Shown one piece after another: positions 1-10,542 of a DNA stretch of 64,000 nt. Made by a program: the position numbers and the translations under genes. Position 1 is the first letter of the stretch, and each line of letters opens with the position of its first letter. The notes under the pieces are model-generated. The model was not told the origin of the DNA and ran no database searches. It saw only the letters and a list, made by a program, of their open reading frames with translations. This DNA comes from Takakia lepidozioides (taxonomy: Eukaryota > Streptophyta > Takakiopsida > Takakiales > Takakiaceae): assembly GCA_030704615.1 (NCBI GenBank), contig CM060731.1:15438001-15502000 (forward strand), read 5' to 3'.

Positions 1-659
1 AGGGGCAGGCTTGGGGCCAGGCTCAGTAGCTTTGGGGGTAACTTTGGCAGCCTTGGGCACATCTTTGGGCACTTTATCATGCTTTTTCTCCTGTTGATAC
101 AATGCGGGAATGATCTTCTGCCCAGGTGGAGGTGGCGGTCCCAGAGGCTTATCAGTTTGCTTAGCCTCGCCAATAACCTTCTTGAATTGTGGCTGGTTCA
201 CAAGGGTCCAAAAGTATCTTTCCAAGTGTGGATAGTCTGAAGTGAATTCCTTCGTCATTGCAAGAGCAAATACGGAAATGAGATTGCACACAAGGATAAT
301 ATCTGCAAGTGTCACTGAATGGCCAACCAGATAGGTCCGACTCAAAAGTACAGTGTCAAGTGTTGCAAGAGCCTTCTTGAAGTTTGTGAGGACATATTCC
401 TCTGTCTGTGGAATGTAGTCAACCCCCACCACCAAGTTAGTCCCTGCCTCCAGCACTACCATCATTTACGACACCCCAGTCCTCTCCACAAAGGAGATAA
501 CAAAAGACAAAAGGAAATGGGGGGACATTCACCTCTTCATTGAAGGGAGCAAAACCAAAATGAGGGGTTACCCATCTCGCGGCATTACTGTCAACCTCAA
601 AGCTTGCAAAGTCAATCCATTGCTCAACCTGTGCCTGCAACCCCATGCCATACCATCAA

Positions 660-703
<44 letters not shown>

Positions 704-3700
704 GAACGCGGCTGAAGTTCTTTGTAACAACACTCAAGAATTGACTGACCCCTCTGGCTTTCTCTCTATCCTGGCTAACTCCCACTCTTGGATTACTTGA
801 TCCTGCTTTGTATGGCAACACAGAGAGTTGACACAATGAATAACATGGACTTCACGAAGCTCTACTCTGAATCTAGGAATACTTTTGCAAACCAAGGGCT
901 TCTAGGTGTCCCCTTGCTTGAGTACTTGGTCTAGTAACACCTTCCTTTTGGGAATGAGTGCTTACTGTCCTGCGACCACCCACCCTTCCCTGTGGAGCAT
1001 GGGCTGAAATAGGTACTGCTTAGTTGAGTACCTATTGCTGACTGAAATGGCTGGAAGGACCTCCCTCCTCTCTTTGCTAGTATGACCTGCTACAAGGATG
1101 ACGTTGGCTGTGATGGATCCAGGTGAGGACACTTCAAAAGAATAGGAAACGCTACTGATGCCAAAAGACTAAGGGAGTGAGGCTTGGAGCTCTCTCAAAC
1201 CTCAAATCTGTTTGTATGCGTTGATTGTGCAACATACTGCTGCTCTTTAACTATGGGATTGAGGGATCTATGACCTTGTACCTACATGGAAGGAGTTAGG
1301 GAGACATCCCCACTTCTACTGTTGCTTCCTAAGATATGGAAGTGAGGAGGCAGATCCGTTTTTGAGAAGGGCCTACCTAGCGTGCATCTGATTCCCACTT
1401 GGAACACCTCAAAACTGATTTTCCAGTAAGGATTTGTAAAGGCAGGTATGGAGGCAGATCTGGATTGAGACAGTTTGCATGACAGTTTGTTGTTTGTTGT
1501 TATGAAATCACTAAGCTCACCCTCCCATCCTTGTGGTTAAGGTGGCAATGTCAATGGTTGCCAAGTAGGCACCAACAGCTCCAATGTGGTGAGTACATAT
1601 AATCCCCCTCCCTCTTAAGTAAAGTTGCATGTCTTATAAATCTGTTGTTTTGACTACTTTTTCAAGAAGTCAGAAATCTCAAGCCACTCTCTGATGGTGC
1701 CTGAAAAGGCAGTATGGTGATATGCTGTGACTCTCCATGTGTTTTTACGTGATATTACAGTTTGATCACGAACTGTCTTATCTCTCTCTAGCTAAAGACG
1801 TGGCTCATTGGGCTCTAACTTTTGCGCTGCTCACACACAGCAGATTAATGCTTGTGTGAAGGGCTTTCTAGAGGATATCTGGGAAGCCTGAACTAATTGT
1901 TTATACTAAGGTAAGTCACACTGGACTGAGCCCCTCACAGAGGAAGCCATGTTCCCTTGTTTCCGTCCAACTGGGCTCGGGGTCTATGGCCACAAGGCTA
2001 TGGGGGAAAAAGTCTACATTCTCTCTCTCTAGCTTTACTTGGTGGTGGCTATGTTCTTGGTAACACTGCAAGAATAGCCCTAATCCCATTTTTCTGTTGG
2101 GAGTTCTTTGCCTAGAACATGGGTTAGGGTTTCCTAGGTCCTAACCTAAAGCAGCCATCAAAGAGAGGCTGCCCCATGTGCCTAGAAGCCCTGGCTCTTT
2201 GCTTCTCATTTGGTAGACGAGCAAGCAAGAACTAAAGGAGCACTCACCCTACTGTTGAACTATGATCCCGGGCAAGGTCTATGTCTGCTTGTTTGAGTAC
2301 TTGCCTCTGGTCAAACCTTCCTTTGGGGAATGGGTGCCATCTTTATGATGACTCCCACCGTCCCACCGACTTAGTATGCTATCTTTCTGTATGTTTTACA
2401 ATCCTGAACGTCTCCTAACTGAAGTGGACATGGATCCACAAGGATCACTAACCTATTGGTTTGTTGGTTGGCTGGGATGGATCCAGGTGATGCGGCTTCA
2501 CTTGCTTTCGAGAGTAGACATAAACGGATTGTGAAAAGGAAAGAAAGGGCATAAGGGAAGCCTTCCTGCTGCCTTACAATTGGTGTGGAATGGTGTTGAG
2601 AGAATATGTGGTTCCACTATTCTCAAATTTTCAATGGACAGTAGGAAGATGGTAGGATCTGATCACCCATGGCTCTCTCTCTCTCTCTCTCTCAGTGGGC
2701 ACAAGACTACAGCAAACAACATCTCATAATGCATTCTGTCTCATCTCTCTTTTCTCTGCCATAAAATCTAGGTCTTGAGAGGAATTACTACCATTTCAAT
2801 GGGTGAAGAGCCAAACAGGCCTGTGTCCTTGAGCCTCGCCACTGCATCCCATAACAACACACTAATTACTACAAAAATACAGCAATCATCACTCAAAGCT
2901 CTCGAGCAACACAAATGACAAGGGGGCACCATTTGCCCGAGAGACCTACCAAAATAGCACGAGTAAATCTTAAAATCTAGTAACCACTGAATTGACCCAA
3001 TTATCCACTTCTTCAAAGAAGAAACTAAATGCAAAAACACAGGCTTATATACCATAACGAGCGATAGCATTGCTCTCAAAGACTGAACCCTCTGGAGTCT
3101 CCAAGGTTGGAACCTGCTCACAGGAGAGATCAACACATCAGAGATAGTGTCCCTCCCAATCTCCATTTCTTGCTCAATTGATCATAAGCCCGAAACACAA
3201 GCACTGTCAATTCGTGAGCTGCCCCTTTCCCATGAACGCTGGCAATGTAACCAGAGCCAGTCTGTTTCCCGCTACAGGGCTAGAGCAACTGAGCTAAAAT
3301 CAACCATGTGCTTTCCAGATTCATGTTAACGTAAACGCGTAGTCAACTCCTTGAAGACTGATTGTCACGACTCCCAGAGCGCTCCGCCAATTTCAAAATG
3401 ACGTAGTTGACGTACTTTGAAAAGCTTCCCCAGGAAACAACAGTGGACTGACACACGTCTCATGGAGGTTAGTACCTTGGCGAGTTTGCCCTTAGCTTAC
3501 CTTTCCGATGGGATTGAGCTTCAAGAATTCGGGGGTCTTGTTGGACACTCCCATCTCGAAATCAGGTGTCGTCTCGATCTTCACCCCTACATACTCCGCC
3601 GCTATCAACGCCTTGTAGGCATTCTTGTTGCTTCTGGTAGCATGAAGCACCTGCCATCCAAGCCATGCATCAACACACCATTTTTTAGGGTTCCTCGCCC

Positions 3701-3891
3701 CTCCTATTTCTCCACAGACAGACATTTTAAGTCCACCTTAATACATGCCACATGAGCATGGGTCTCAGAAAACGCCAGCCAGCTCCAAATCCAAGGAAAA
3801 GGAAAAGATTAAAACCCCCGTTCGTGAACCACATTTCAAAGCTTGCATCCAACATCGACAACGCTAGGAAGCGGGTACTTACGTAAGCCAT
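1..3891 (-). CDS. Elongation factor 1B gamma (eEF1B-gamma), 3' end outside window
   Basis: eEF1B-gamma is the structural subunit of the eEF1B complex, which recharges eEF1A with GTP during translation elongation. Exons on the minus strand, 5' to 3': 3883-3891 (only M-A-Y), 3501-3650, 3053-3113, 2792-2841, 533-634, and <1-405. All junctions are GT-AG and keep frame, giving 259 residues before the window edge. The first exons carry the GST-N-like thioredoxin fold (NKNAYKALIAAEY, MGVSNKTPEFLKLNPIGK, VPTLETPEG, FESNAIARY). The GST-C part has VEQWIDFAS and YLVGHSVTLADI. A Pro/Lys-rich linker (GPPPPPGQK, then KVPKD repeats) follows, and the C-terminal EF1G domain lies outside. The start is set by the ATG at 3891, followed at once by a donor, as in family members beginning M-A-x-V-L. 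The 2.16-kb intron between exons 4 and 5 holds LINE tails and microsatellites. The acceptor at 405 was chosen among several by frame and family spacing. Confidence 0.93.
661..699. repeat. (CT)n microsatellite
   Basis: Nearly pure CT dinucleotide tract about 38 bases long, 27 bases outside the 5' edge of the eEF1B-gamma exon at 533-634. On the gene's own strand it reads (GA)n, so it is not the polypyrimidine tract. Confidence 0.95.
1830..2032 (+). mobile_element. 5'-truncated LINE 3' end, copy A
   Basis: Starts with the segment encoding HTQQI.ACVKGFLEDI, the last residues of the LINE ORF seen at 62285-62797, and continues through a shared 3' UTR (GAGCCCCTCACA, then a stretch ending GGCCACAAGGCTA). 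It finishes in ATTCTCTCTCTCT. It sits in the large intron of eEF1B-gamma, opposite to transcription. Similarity to the copies at 33246-33453 and 62110-62330 was read by eye. Confidence 0.75.
2673..2756 (+). mobile_element. (TC)n tract and short LINE 3' tip, copy C
   Basis: A (TC)n run at 2673-2693 is followed by a segment matching the extreme LINE end (CTACAGCAAACAACATCTCA, then a TC-rich finish), comparable with 33410-33452. Only the last 60 or so bases of the element appear to be present. Confidence 0.5.
3241..3500. other. Intron of eEF1B-gamma, no gene seen
   Basis: Part of the 387-base intron between the exons at 3053-3113 and 3501-3650. The minus strand has a tRNA A-box-like string (TTAGCTCAGTTG near 3295) without a convincing B box. 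Nothing else is recognised. Confidence 0.4.
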
Positions 3892-4209
3892 GGCGGATGC
3901 AAGCTCAGTGCAGCGGCTGTGCTCCGTCGAGGAGGTGAAAAAATGCTCCAGTCCAGAGCCGGCCACAATTAGGGTTTTAAATCCATCGTTCTGGATGAAA
4001 ACCATCTATTTAGGGATCCAGCAAGTTTGTGCATTACGGATGAACCATTGTCCGAGGAAGAATCTTTTAGATGTCCGATGTAGAACCCTAATCCCAGTGT
4101 GATTGATGAGGCGTCTGTGATGTTTGATCTACGGTTCCTCGATCCATATGTATCAGGAGATTCGGGAGGCCAGGAATCGTTCTGTACGAGATCTTTCCCT
4201 CCACTCCAT

Positions 4210-4386
4210 GTCATTGAGTCCTTCGGAATTTCGGGTACCTCTGGAGTTGCAACAACTGGACAGGCCTCTTACGATATACTCTGGGAAATGGTGAACGGCA
4301 ATCCAGCAGGAAGACTGGTCCAGGGCCTCGAGGACCAGATGACTCCCCTGTCGGAGTACGAAGACAGGCACGAATACAGGCTATAA
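4210..4386 (+). pseudogene. eEF2 C-terminal fragment
   Basis: This open stretch reads VIESFGISGT, then A.TGQAS, and ends GLEDQMTPLSEYEDR..YRL-stop. That matches the extreme C-terminus of eEF2 (domain V: VIESFGF, TSGQA, KG.K.QMTPLS.YEDKL). The segment joining these blocks is shortened and altered, so the block normally reading QCVFDHW is not intact. It lies 320 bases upstream of the divergent eEF1B-gamma start and has no other eEF2 exon nearby on this strand. It could instead be a terminal exon of an EF2-like gene outside view, but the internal losses make a relic more likely. Confidence 0.6.
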
Positions 4387-5463
4387 TTTTGTTTCAGTGT
4401 TCGGTGTTGACCGCATTAATCCCATAATGCCGGTACATCTCCTCAAGAAGTTTTTGGAATCTTGTCTATGTCTTTGTCTTGGGTGGTTTTGCTGTTACGC
4501 ATCAGCCCAAAATTGGGATGGATACAATTCTCGGCAGAGCCACCTATGGTAGAATGGCTCCATTTGTTATGTAGCAGGTTGAGATTGAGCTTTGGCTAGG
4601 TCCCTCAACATTGTCAGGATTCTTGGACGTCAATTATAATGCATTCTATTTTTGGAGTTGTGAAAATGTTTCAATCATGCTTTTCTTCTGGACGATTGTG
4701 GGAGAGAAAATCTTAAAAATTTCACCGGAGCATGCTATTATGGCTGGAATTATGGTTGAAACTGAGTTCAGCCTCGGAGTAAGACAATTTTTTCAAGAGT
4801 CAGGGGCGCCCCGGCCTGGGCATTGTCTCTCTCTATTTGATTGTGTCCTTTGTCAGCAGGGGTTTCATGTCCAGACTGTATGGAGCCTTCCTCGGACACC
4901 CACTTCTCAGCTATTCGCCACGACCACTCTCCATAGCAACAGTATCATTGGAGACATTGCGCTGAACCATTCACGTATAATTTAAAACTATTCCTGTTTC
5001 CTTCCCGTAGGTCACCATGTCAATCAACTATGTATTATTCTGTATATAGATCATCAGGTCTGATAGTGGTGTTCTTCTCACAGTTAAATAAGGTATTGTC
5101 ATCTGTGTAAGGGTCGAAAAGGGCTTGCCTGTACTGTCTTGTGCCACCTTTGGAAGATCATTTGACCGAAGTATCTGAAAATATTATGGGGCATTCAAAG
5201 TAGAACCTTGCAGATTATCCCCAAAGCTGCAAAACTTGATGCTCACAATCTACTGAAGCACATATCTTGATCATTCTGTGAAGGCATGGCACCAGTTGAG
5301 AAGAATTTCTGCAAACTTTGTCATAAAATTTTCTCTTTCATCAACTAGCTTCTCTTTACTTTCACAGGCACATTGACACTAGATGCTCAATGGCGTGCCA
5401 GCTGACAGGTGGTTGGATGGGAAATTTATGAAGGTGCTGAATGACGGTTCTATCACTGCACAG
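4387..5463. other. Upstream region or 5' introns of the methyltransferase gene
   Basis: About 1.1 kb in which the missing 5' exon(s) of the following gene may lie. The visible exon at 5464 starts mid-codon, so at least one coding exon must be upstream. I could not identify it with confidence. The ATG at 3890, which overlaps the eEF1B-gamma ATG on the other strand, opens a 70-codon frame with no family match. Confidence 0.4.
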
Positions 5464-8400
5464 GGTTGGCAAGGGTTGTATTGAAGAAGGGGAAGGTGCA
5501 GCTGTTTCGTGACGGCAATCCCATGGTCTACAGTGGGGCAGTGGATCGCGTGGTAGGCAGGCCTCGTCCACAATCGGGGGATCCCGTGATTGTCACAGAT
5601 GGTGCTGAGCAGCCAATTGCTTGGGGAGTCTACAACTCAGTTTCCATGTTTTGTGTGCGCATTATGCAAATGGAGGATGAAGCTCGCAGGTATGATCATT
5701 GCTGTATCTGTGGGTGGATTCCCTAATAGGCATAACCAGGATGTCCTCCATGATACTAGTGTAAGGAAGGATTTTGTTTATAGCTTGACAGTAGTCGCCT
5801 ATCAGCTTTTCCCTTGACTGCTGTGAGATGCCATGTTACATACTACCACTAGAATATTTGTTGACAAATATGACACTAAGTTGAGAGGTACAACCTGCAA
5901 TTGTTGCTTGAGATGTCTGCATCAAGATTAAATTCTTCTGAAATGCTATGGGTTTGCAGTCCTGAGTTTGCAACTATCCGCAAGCCCTGTAGAAGATGGG
6001 GTTGGTGGCTGAGCAAATTCACAGAACAAGATCAGTGGTTTTTATCAGCTTTCATTTCTCTACTGTGAGATGCTGAGTTAAATAGAGCCACTACATTCGA
6101 TTTGTTCATAACTACCACCCTTGTGAAAGGTGTGATTGTCTAGTTTGGACTCACCACCATGGATGGGTATCCCCAGTGAATTCCATTCTCATGTTTCAAC
6201 TATTGGCAAGTCTTGTGGAAGATGGGGCTGGTGGCTGAACAAACTAAGACCATATGTTGTGGTCGCTTGTCACCTGTCTTCTCTCAAAAATTGTTGAGAT
6301 GCCCAACTTAAATACTGCCGCTGCACTCTTATTTGTCGACTGACACCACACTCAATTGATGGGGTACAACTTCCAGTGTCCTATGAAGCTTTGTCGCTTT
6401 GCAATAATTGAGAGCTTTGAATTGTGATCAATTTCCAGTTTGACAATCCACTACTGCCACTACACCCTATTTGTCCACCAACACCACACCATGTTGATGA
6501 GGTAGACGTCCAATCTACCATGAAGCTTTGTTGATTTCTATGCCTGCAGACCTTTTGAATTGTGACCAATTTCCAGTCCTGAGTTTGCAACTATCCACAA
6601 GCCCTGGGGAAGATGAGGCTGGTGGCTGAACAAACTCACAGAACAAGATCCATGGTTTTTATCAGCTTTCTTTGCTCTGACCATGAGATGCTGAGTTAAA
6701 AACAGCTACTACATGTCGTTTGTTCAGATGCACCTTTGGTTGATGAGTTGCTCCTAGCTTCTTTCACCCCAGTGGATTCTCCACTGAATTTATACACTTG
6801 CTAGATGACTCTAACGTCAGGTTTCAGTTTGCATCCGTAAGCCTTGGGAAAGATGGAGCTGTGGCTGAACCAACTCAGAGCATAATTGATGGTTGATTAT
6901 TACCTTCCTTTTCTTGTCACCTGCGAGATGCCGAGTTAATTAGAACTTCAATGCAGGCACTTCAGTGTTGATTGCCAGTCCTGAGTTGCAACTGTCCCCA
7001 AGCACTGTGAAGATGAGGTTGGTAGTTGAATAAACTGAGAACAAGATCAGTGGTTTTCATCAGCTTTGTTTTCTTGATTATGAGATGTAGGGTTAAATAC
7101 AAATACATGTTAATGTTCCCTTTGCTCCCTTTCAACTAGACACTGGGTTTATAGCCGAACGACCATTCAAATCAAAATTATTTGGTCATAACCACCACCC
7201 TTCCAGATTTTTAATATTTAATGCGCTACACGACCATTGAGTATTCACCCCTGAAATCCAATCAAAGGAGCATCAGAGCTCTTGGCATGTTCTGGAGCCT
7301 CTTGAACTGAGCAAAGGATGTGCCAGGTCTTTTTCATGCTTTAAAGAGAGTACCCATTACAATGTATGAGAAACATTTTCTATGGCCGCCGTCACATATG
7401 GAATTCTGTTTTCCCAGCTTATTCTGCATTCCAAAACGAGCTCGGCATCTAGCTTCAAACTGCTTATGCAAAGAAGTTATTGTGTGTGCTTCTCAGGGAT
7501 CCTGAGAGTGTGCTGAATATTGAGAGGCTGGTGGAATCAAGAATCACCGCGGCCATGGAGCTAAGGAGGCATTTGGGTCTTCCATCAGACACTACAAATG
7601 TTTACCGTCTGGTGAATAGTGAAGGCGATAGGCATGTATGCACACTCTGCCTGACCTTGACCTCTCTCAGATGTGACTAAGTGACTGTCGTGAGAGAGAC
7701 TGGCATCTCCTGGTTTCTTATTTTTGCCACTGAACTATGTTGGCTTGTAGACCGCTATCTTAAAGATGCCCCCTGCAAGCACCACATGGATATCCTCCAT
7801 CACCTTCCTGAATTCCTTCATATGGTGGCAGTTCCTTTGTTAGTGGCGGCATGGTAGACGCCGTATCCGGCCCGGGAGCCGGAGCGGGAGCCGGAGCGGG
7901 AGCCATCTGTGAAACTCGATGGGTCAGAATATACTTTTTAGAATTTTGTTTGGATTGATGGAAGAGGATCTTGACCACAGATAACGTGTTGCTTTACCAA
8001 TCTTATGAGTAATTCAATGATCTCGGGTGCTCTGGATACTGGGATACCAGATTGTCGGGGCTGATTGTGGATGTCTTGGGAAGTCATATTGTCGTGTCGT
8101 CATCAGCAGCGTGGACGGAGAAGCACAGGATTTTGATCGAGAGGGCCATCACAAAGATTACCAGTATTTCAAACATCACTTGGAGACCTGCACTTGAGAT
8201 TTTGAAAGAGGAGGGTCTGCAGGTTGAACTTGCTTGTGATCCACCATCCTTTGAAGAATCCAAGGTTAGATTCACATGTCCAAGTCTTTCCAGCAGAAAG
8301 TGTCCACGTTGACTACGAGTCCCAAATATGTTAACACTGCTGAAATTAGAGGGGATGGATTTTTGGGCAGCAGCCATCATGTATTCCTTGGGAGTGGAGA

Positions 8401-9792
8401 GGTAGGTGAGACACAAGTATTGCAACAAAGTTTTATTGATTATAGGGTGGGGTTGCAGGTGGTTGAGAATGGAATACACTATAAGGCATCATTAGGAGGC
8501 CAAAAGACAGGCTTCTATGCTGATCAGCGAGACAGCCGATATTTATTTCGATCCCTGTGTCACAAGTCAAGCGTGTTGGATCTGTGCTGTTATAGTGGAG
8601 GATTTGCATTAAATGCTGCTGTTGGAGGTGCCTGTCATGTTACTGGTGAGTTGTCTTAAGTATAGATAACCCTCTTGCTAGGTTTGGTACGCTGTAGGTA
8701 TGACCTCAGAGTGCATCCTGATTTTCACCAAATATGTCTGCTTATTGTGAACATTCCTCTTTGTGAATCTTGTTTCTTTTCAACAGCTGTTCCCACAGAA
8801 ATGAGCCATGTTATTTACAGTAGTGAATGGGGTGTTGAGGCTGCTGATAGTACATGTGGCAGGGGTGGATTCGTCGATGCATGCCTTGGAACTTGCCAAG
8901 GCAAATGCAGTGTTGAACCAGATTGACGGGAGGTCCATCAGCTTTGTCAAGGCAGATGTCAGCGAGTACATGAAATTGGCACTTTCCGAGGGGAAGTCAT
9001 GGGATGTTGTGATCCTCGACCCGCCCAAATTAGCCCCCAGTCGCAAGGTAGATCCCTCACATGGGCGCACATGTCTCTCTATATCTCTTTCAACACACAA
9101 ACTCCACTTACGAGTGGTTTCGAAGCTTCATTAGTGTGGCATATAATGAGACATAGACCGAGCATTTGCAAATATCTACATAATGTTAATTCTAGTTCTT
9201 TTGTGACTTCAATCTTATCTGACTGCACACTGGTGCGATTGCTACCTATCTAAATTTCACAAGTTCCACCTGGTGTTCAAGATCCACTTGGACATGATTG
9301 ATAATCTGTTTGGGCATTTGATGGATTGGCAGGTTCTCCACCGGGCAGCTACCCGGTATCGAAATCTAAACGCAATGGTGATGCGTTTAACAAAACGGGG
9401 AGGCCTTCTTATGACCTGTTCATGCTCAGGGGCTATGACTCAGAGTGGGACTTTCCTCTCAGTTCTCCAGGTTTTGCACCCCCTCTGCCTCCACTCCTCC
9501 ACTATTATTATTGCACAATTCATAACCATCACAGGACCATTCTGTCAGGGTACTGTGCCAGGGAATGCTCTATGAGAATCTCTGCTCTTCTTAAGAGTGT
9601 CTGAAGATGTTCAATGTTTCGTATACGCGCTTGTGACATACTCTCCATGTTTGGTGATTGCAGGAGGCAGCTGCCTCAGCTGACAGACGAATAACACAGC
9701 TGCGCTATGCAGGAGCTGCACCTGATCATACTCTCGATCCAGCATATCCAGAGGGTGCCTATCTTAGTAATGTTTTATTGCGTGTACTTTAA
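5464..9792 (+). CDS. PUA-domain SAM-dependent methyltransferase, RlmI-like (5' partial)
   Basis: Resembles bacterial RlmI-type enzymes, which methylate cytosine C5 in large-subunit rRNA; the plant substrate is not known to me. Exons: 5464-5689, 7497-7631, 8051-8264, 8459-8645, 8863-9047, 9333-9470, 9664-9792 (stop TAA), giving 403 visible residues. The first exon is a PUA domain ([27 protein letters not shown]). Central motifs are [18 protein letters not shown] and [14 protein letters not shown]. The Rossmann core has SAM motif I ([13 protein letters not shown]), the acidic loop [12 protein letters not shown], the catalytic-region DPPK, and CSCSG. The tail reads [15 protein letters not shown] and YPEGAYL. 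The junction 7631/8051 works only with a GC-AG intron (AG|GCATGT). The first intron carries a tandem repeat array. The 5' exon is not identified. The family assignment is firm, the substrate is not. Confidence 0.9.
5871..7105 (+). repeat. Degenerate tandem array of about 130-380-bp units in an intron
   Basis: At least five related units start near 5957, 6190, 6572, 6826 and 6974. Shared landmarks in order are a CAGTCCTGAGTTTGCAACT-like start, GAAGATG.GGCTGGTGGCTGA, a TCAGCTTT block and GAGATGC.GAGTTAA. Unit spacing varies because some units carry an extra block with GACACCACACTCA and GGTAGACGTCCAAT-like words. Single relatives occur at 10143-10288 and 41130-41390, so this is a dispersed family that has also been amplified locally. 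No terminal repeats or coding capacity are apparent. Confidence 0.8.
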
Positions 9793-10034
9793 CCCTTCTG
9801 ATTCCTTACAAAGCATTAAATGAAGTCTTTTGTGTCTGTCACATTAGTGCCGGCATTTCGTGAAGTCCCAGGCTTGAGCTGAAGAGGTTGGCATGCCTTG
9901 ATGTATTTTTGTCCTTGGAAATCGTTTTTCAAAAACAAAATGTAAGTGTTGCCCATCAACTTCAATTGGAAGGTCAAAGTCCAGTGACACAATTCAGTAA
10001 GGAGATGTCGAAAGAGAGGTAAGAGAGGTAACTA

Positions 10035-10077
10035 CGATCTCAAAGGCTCCAAAGTCAATCCACTGCTTAAAATGTGC
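10035..10077 (-). pseudogene. Fragment of eEF1B-gamma exon 5
   Basis: The minus strand carries an AG acceptor followed by codons for A-H-F-K-Q-W-I-D-F-G-A-F-E-I. This parallels AQVEQWIDFASFEV of the intact exon at 533-634, including the conserved intron boundary (GGGGTCGCAG against GGGGTTGCAG). No further exon of the gene is recognisable around it. Confidence 0.7.
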
Positions 10078-10288
10078 CTGCGACCCCATCTCTTGGTCTT
10101 TTGCTATACTGACCTATCTCAAAGAACACCTCCTTAATTTTGAACAGCTTTCCTGTCTTGATCGTGAGATGCTGAGTATATTCAGCCACTACATATGGAT
10201 TGTCCAAACAAGTTGCTCCTAGCTTCTACTCCCAAAGTGGATCTCCAACTGAATCTAGCACTAGTTGGATTACGGTTTCCATTTGCAG

Positions 10289-10346
10289 AAGGCATCTGCC
10301 TCAGCTGACAGACAAATAACACAGCTGCAGTATGCAGGAGCTGCAA
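10289..10346 (+). pseudogene. Diverged copy of the last methyltransferase exon
   Basis: Preceded by an acceptor-like TTTGCAG, it encodes KASASADRQITQLQYAGAAT before a stop. The intact exon at 9664 starts [20 protein letters not shown]. The downstream part encoding [11 protein letters not shown] is absent. The upstream 145 bases resemble the intron repeat at 6662-6835, not the true intron before 9664. Confidence 0.85.
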
Positions 10347-10542
10347 CTTGCTGATTCTTCAGAAAGCATTCAATGACTACAGCAGCGGAGATAAAAAAAG
10401 GTGAGGAGATGGACTACCCATGTAATTGTTTGAGGGAAACCACAATTCCAAGGACTTCACATGCAGCCTACACCAGATGGCTATAGTCTTCCCACCATGT
10501 GACCTGAACAACCAGTAACCTCTTCCACACACTAAAAATATA

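Noticed and set aside
3240-3310. tRNA-like TTAGCTCAGTTG on the minus strand
   Set aside because: No matching B box or acceptor stem, so not called as a tRNA or SINE.
8276-8458. Continuation of the reading frame as an extra methyltransferase exon
   Set aside because: The direct join 8264/8459 restores ESK-VVENG in frame, and the intervening frame has no family match.
8084-8479. 131-codon minus-strand frame
   Set aside because: It lies opposite well-supported methyltransferase exons and shows no motif.
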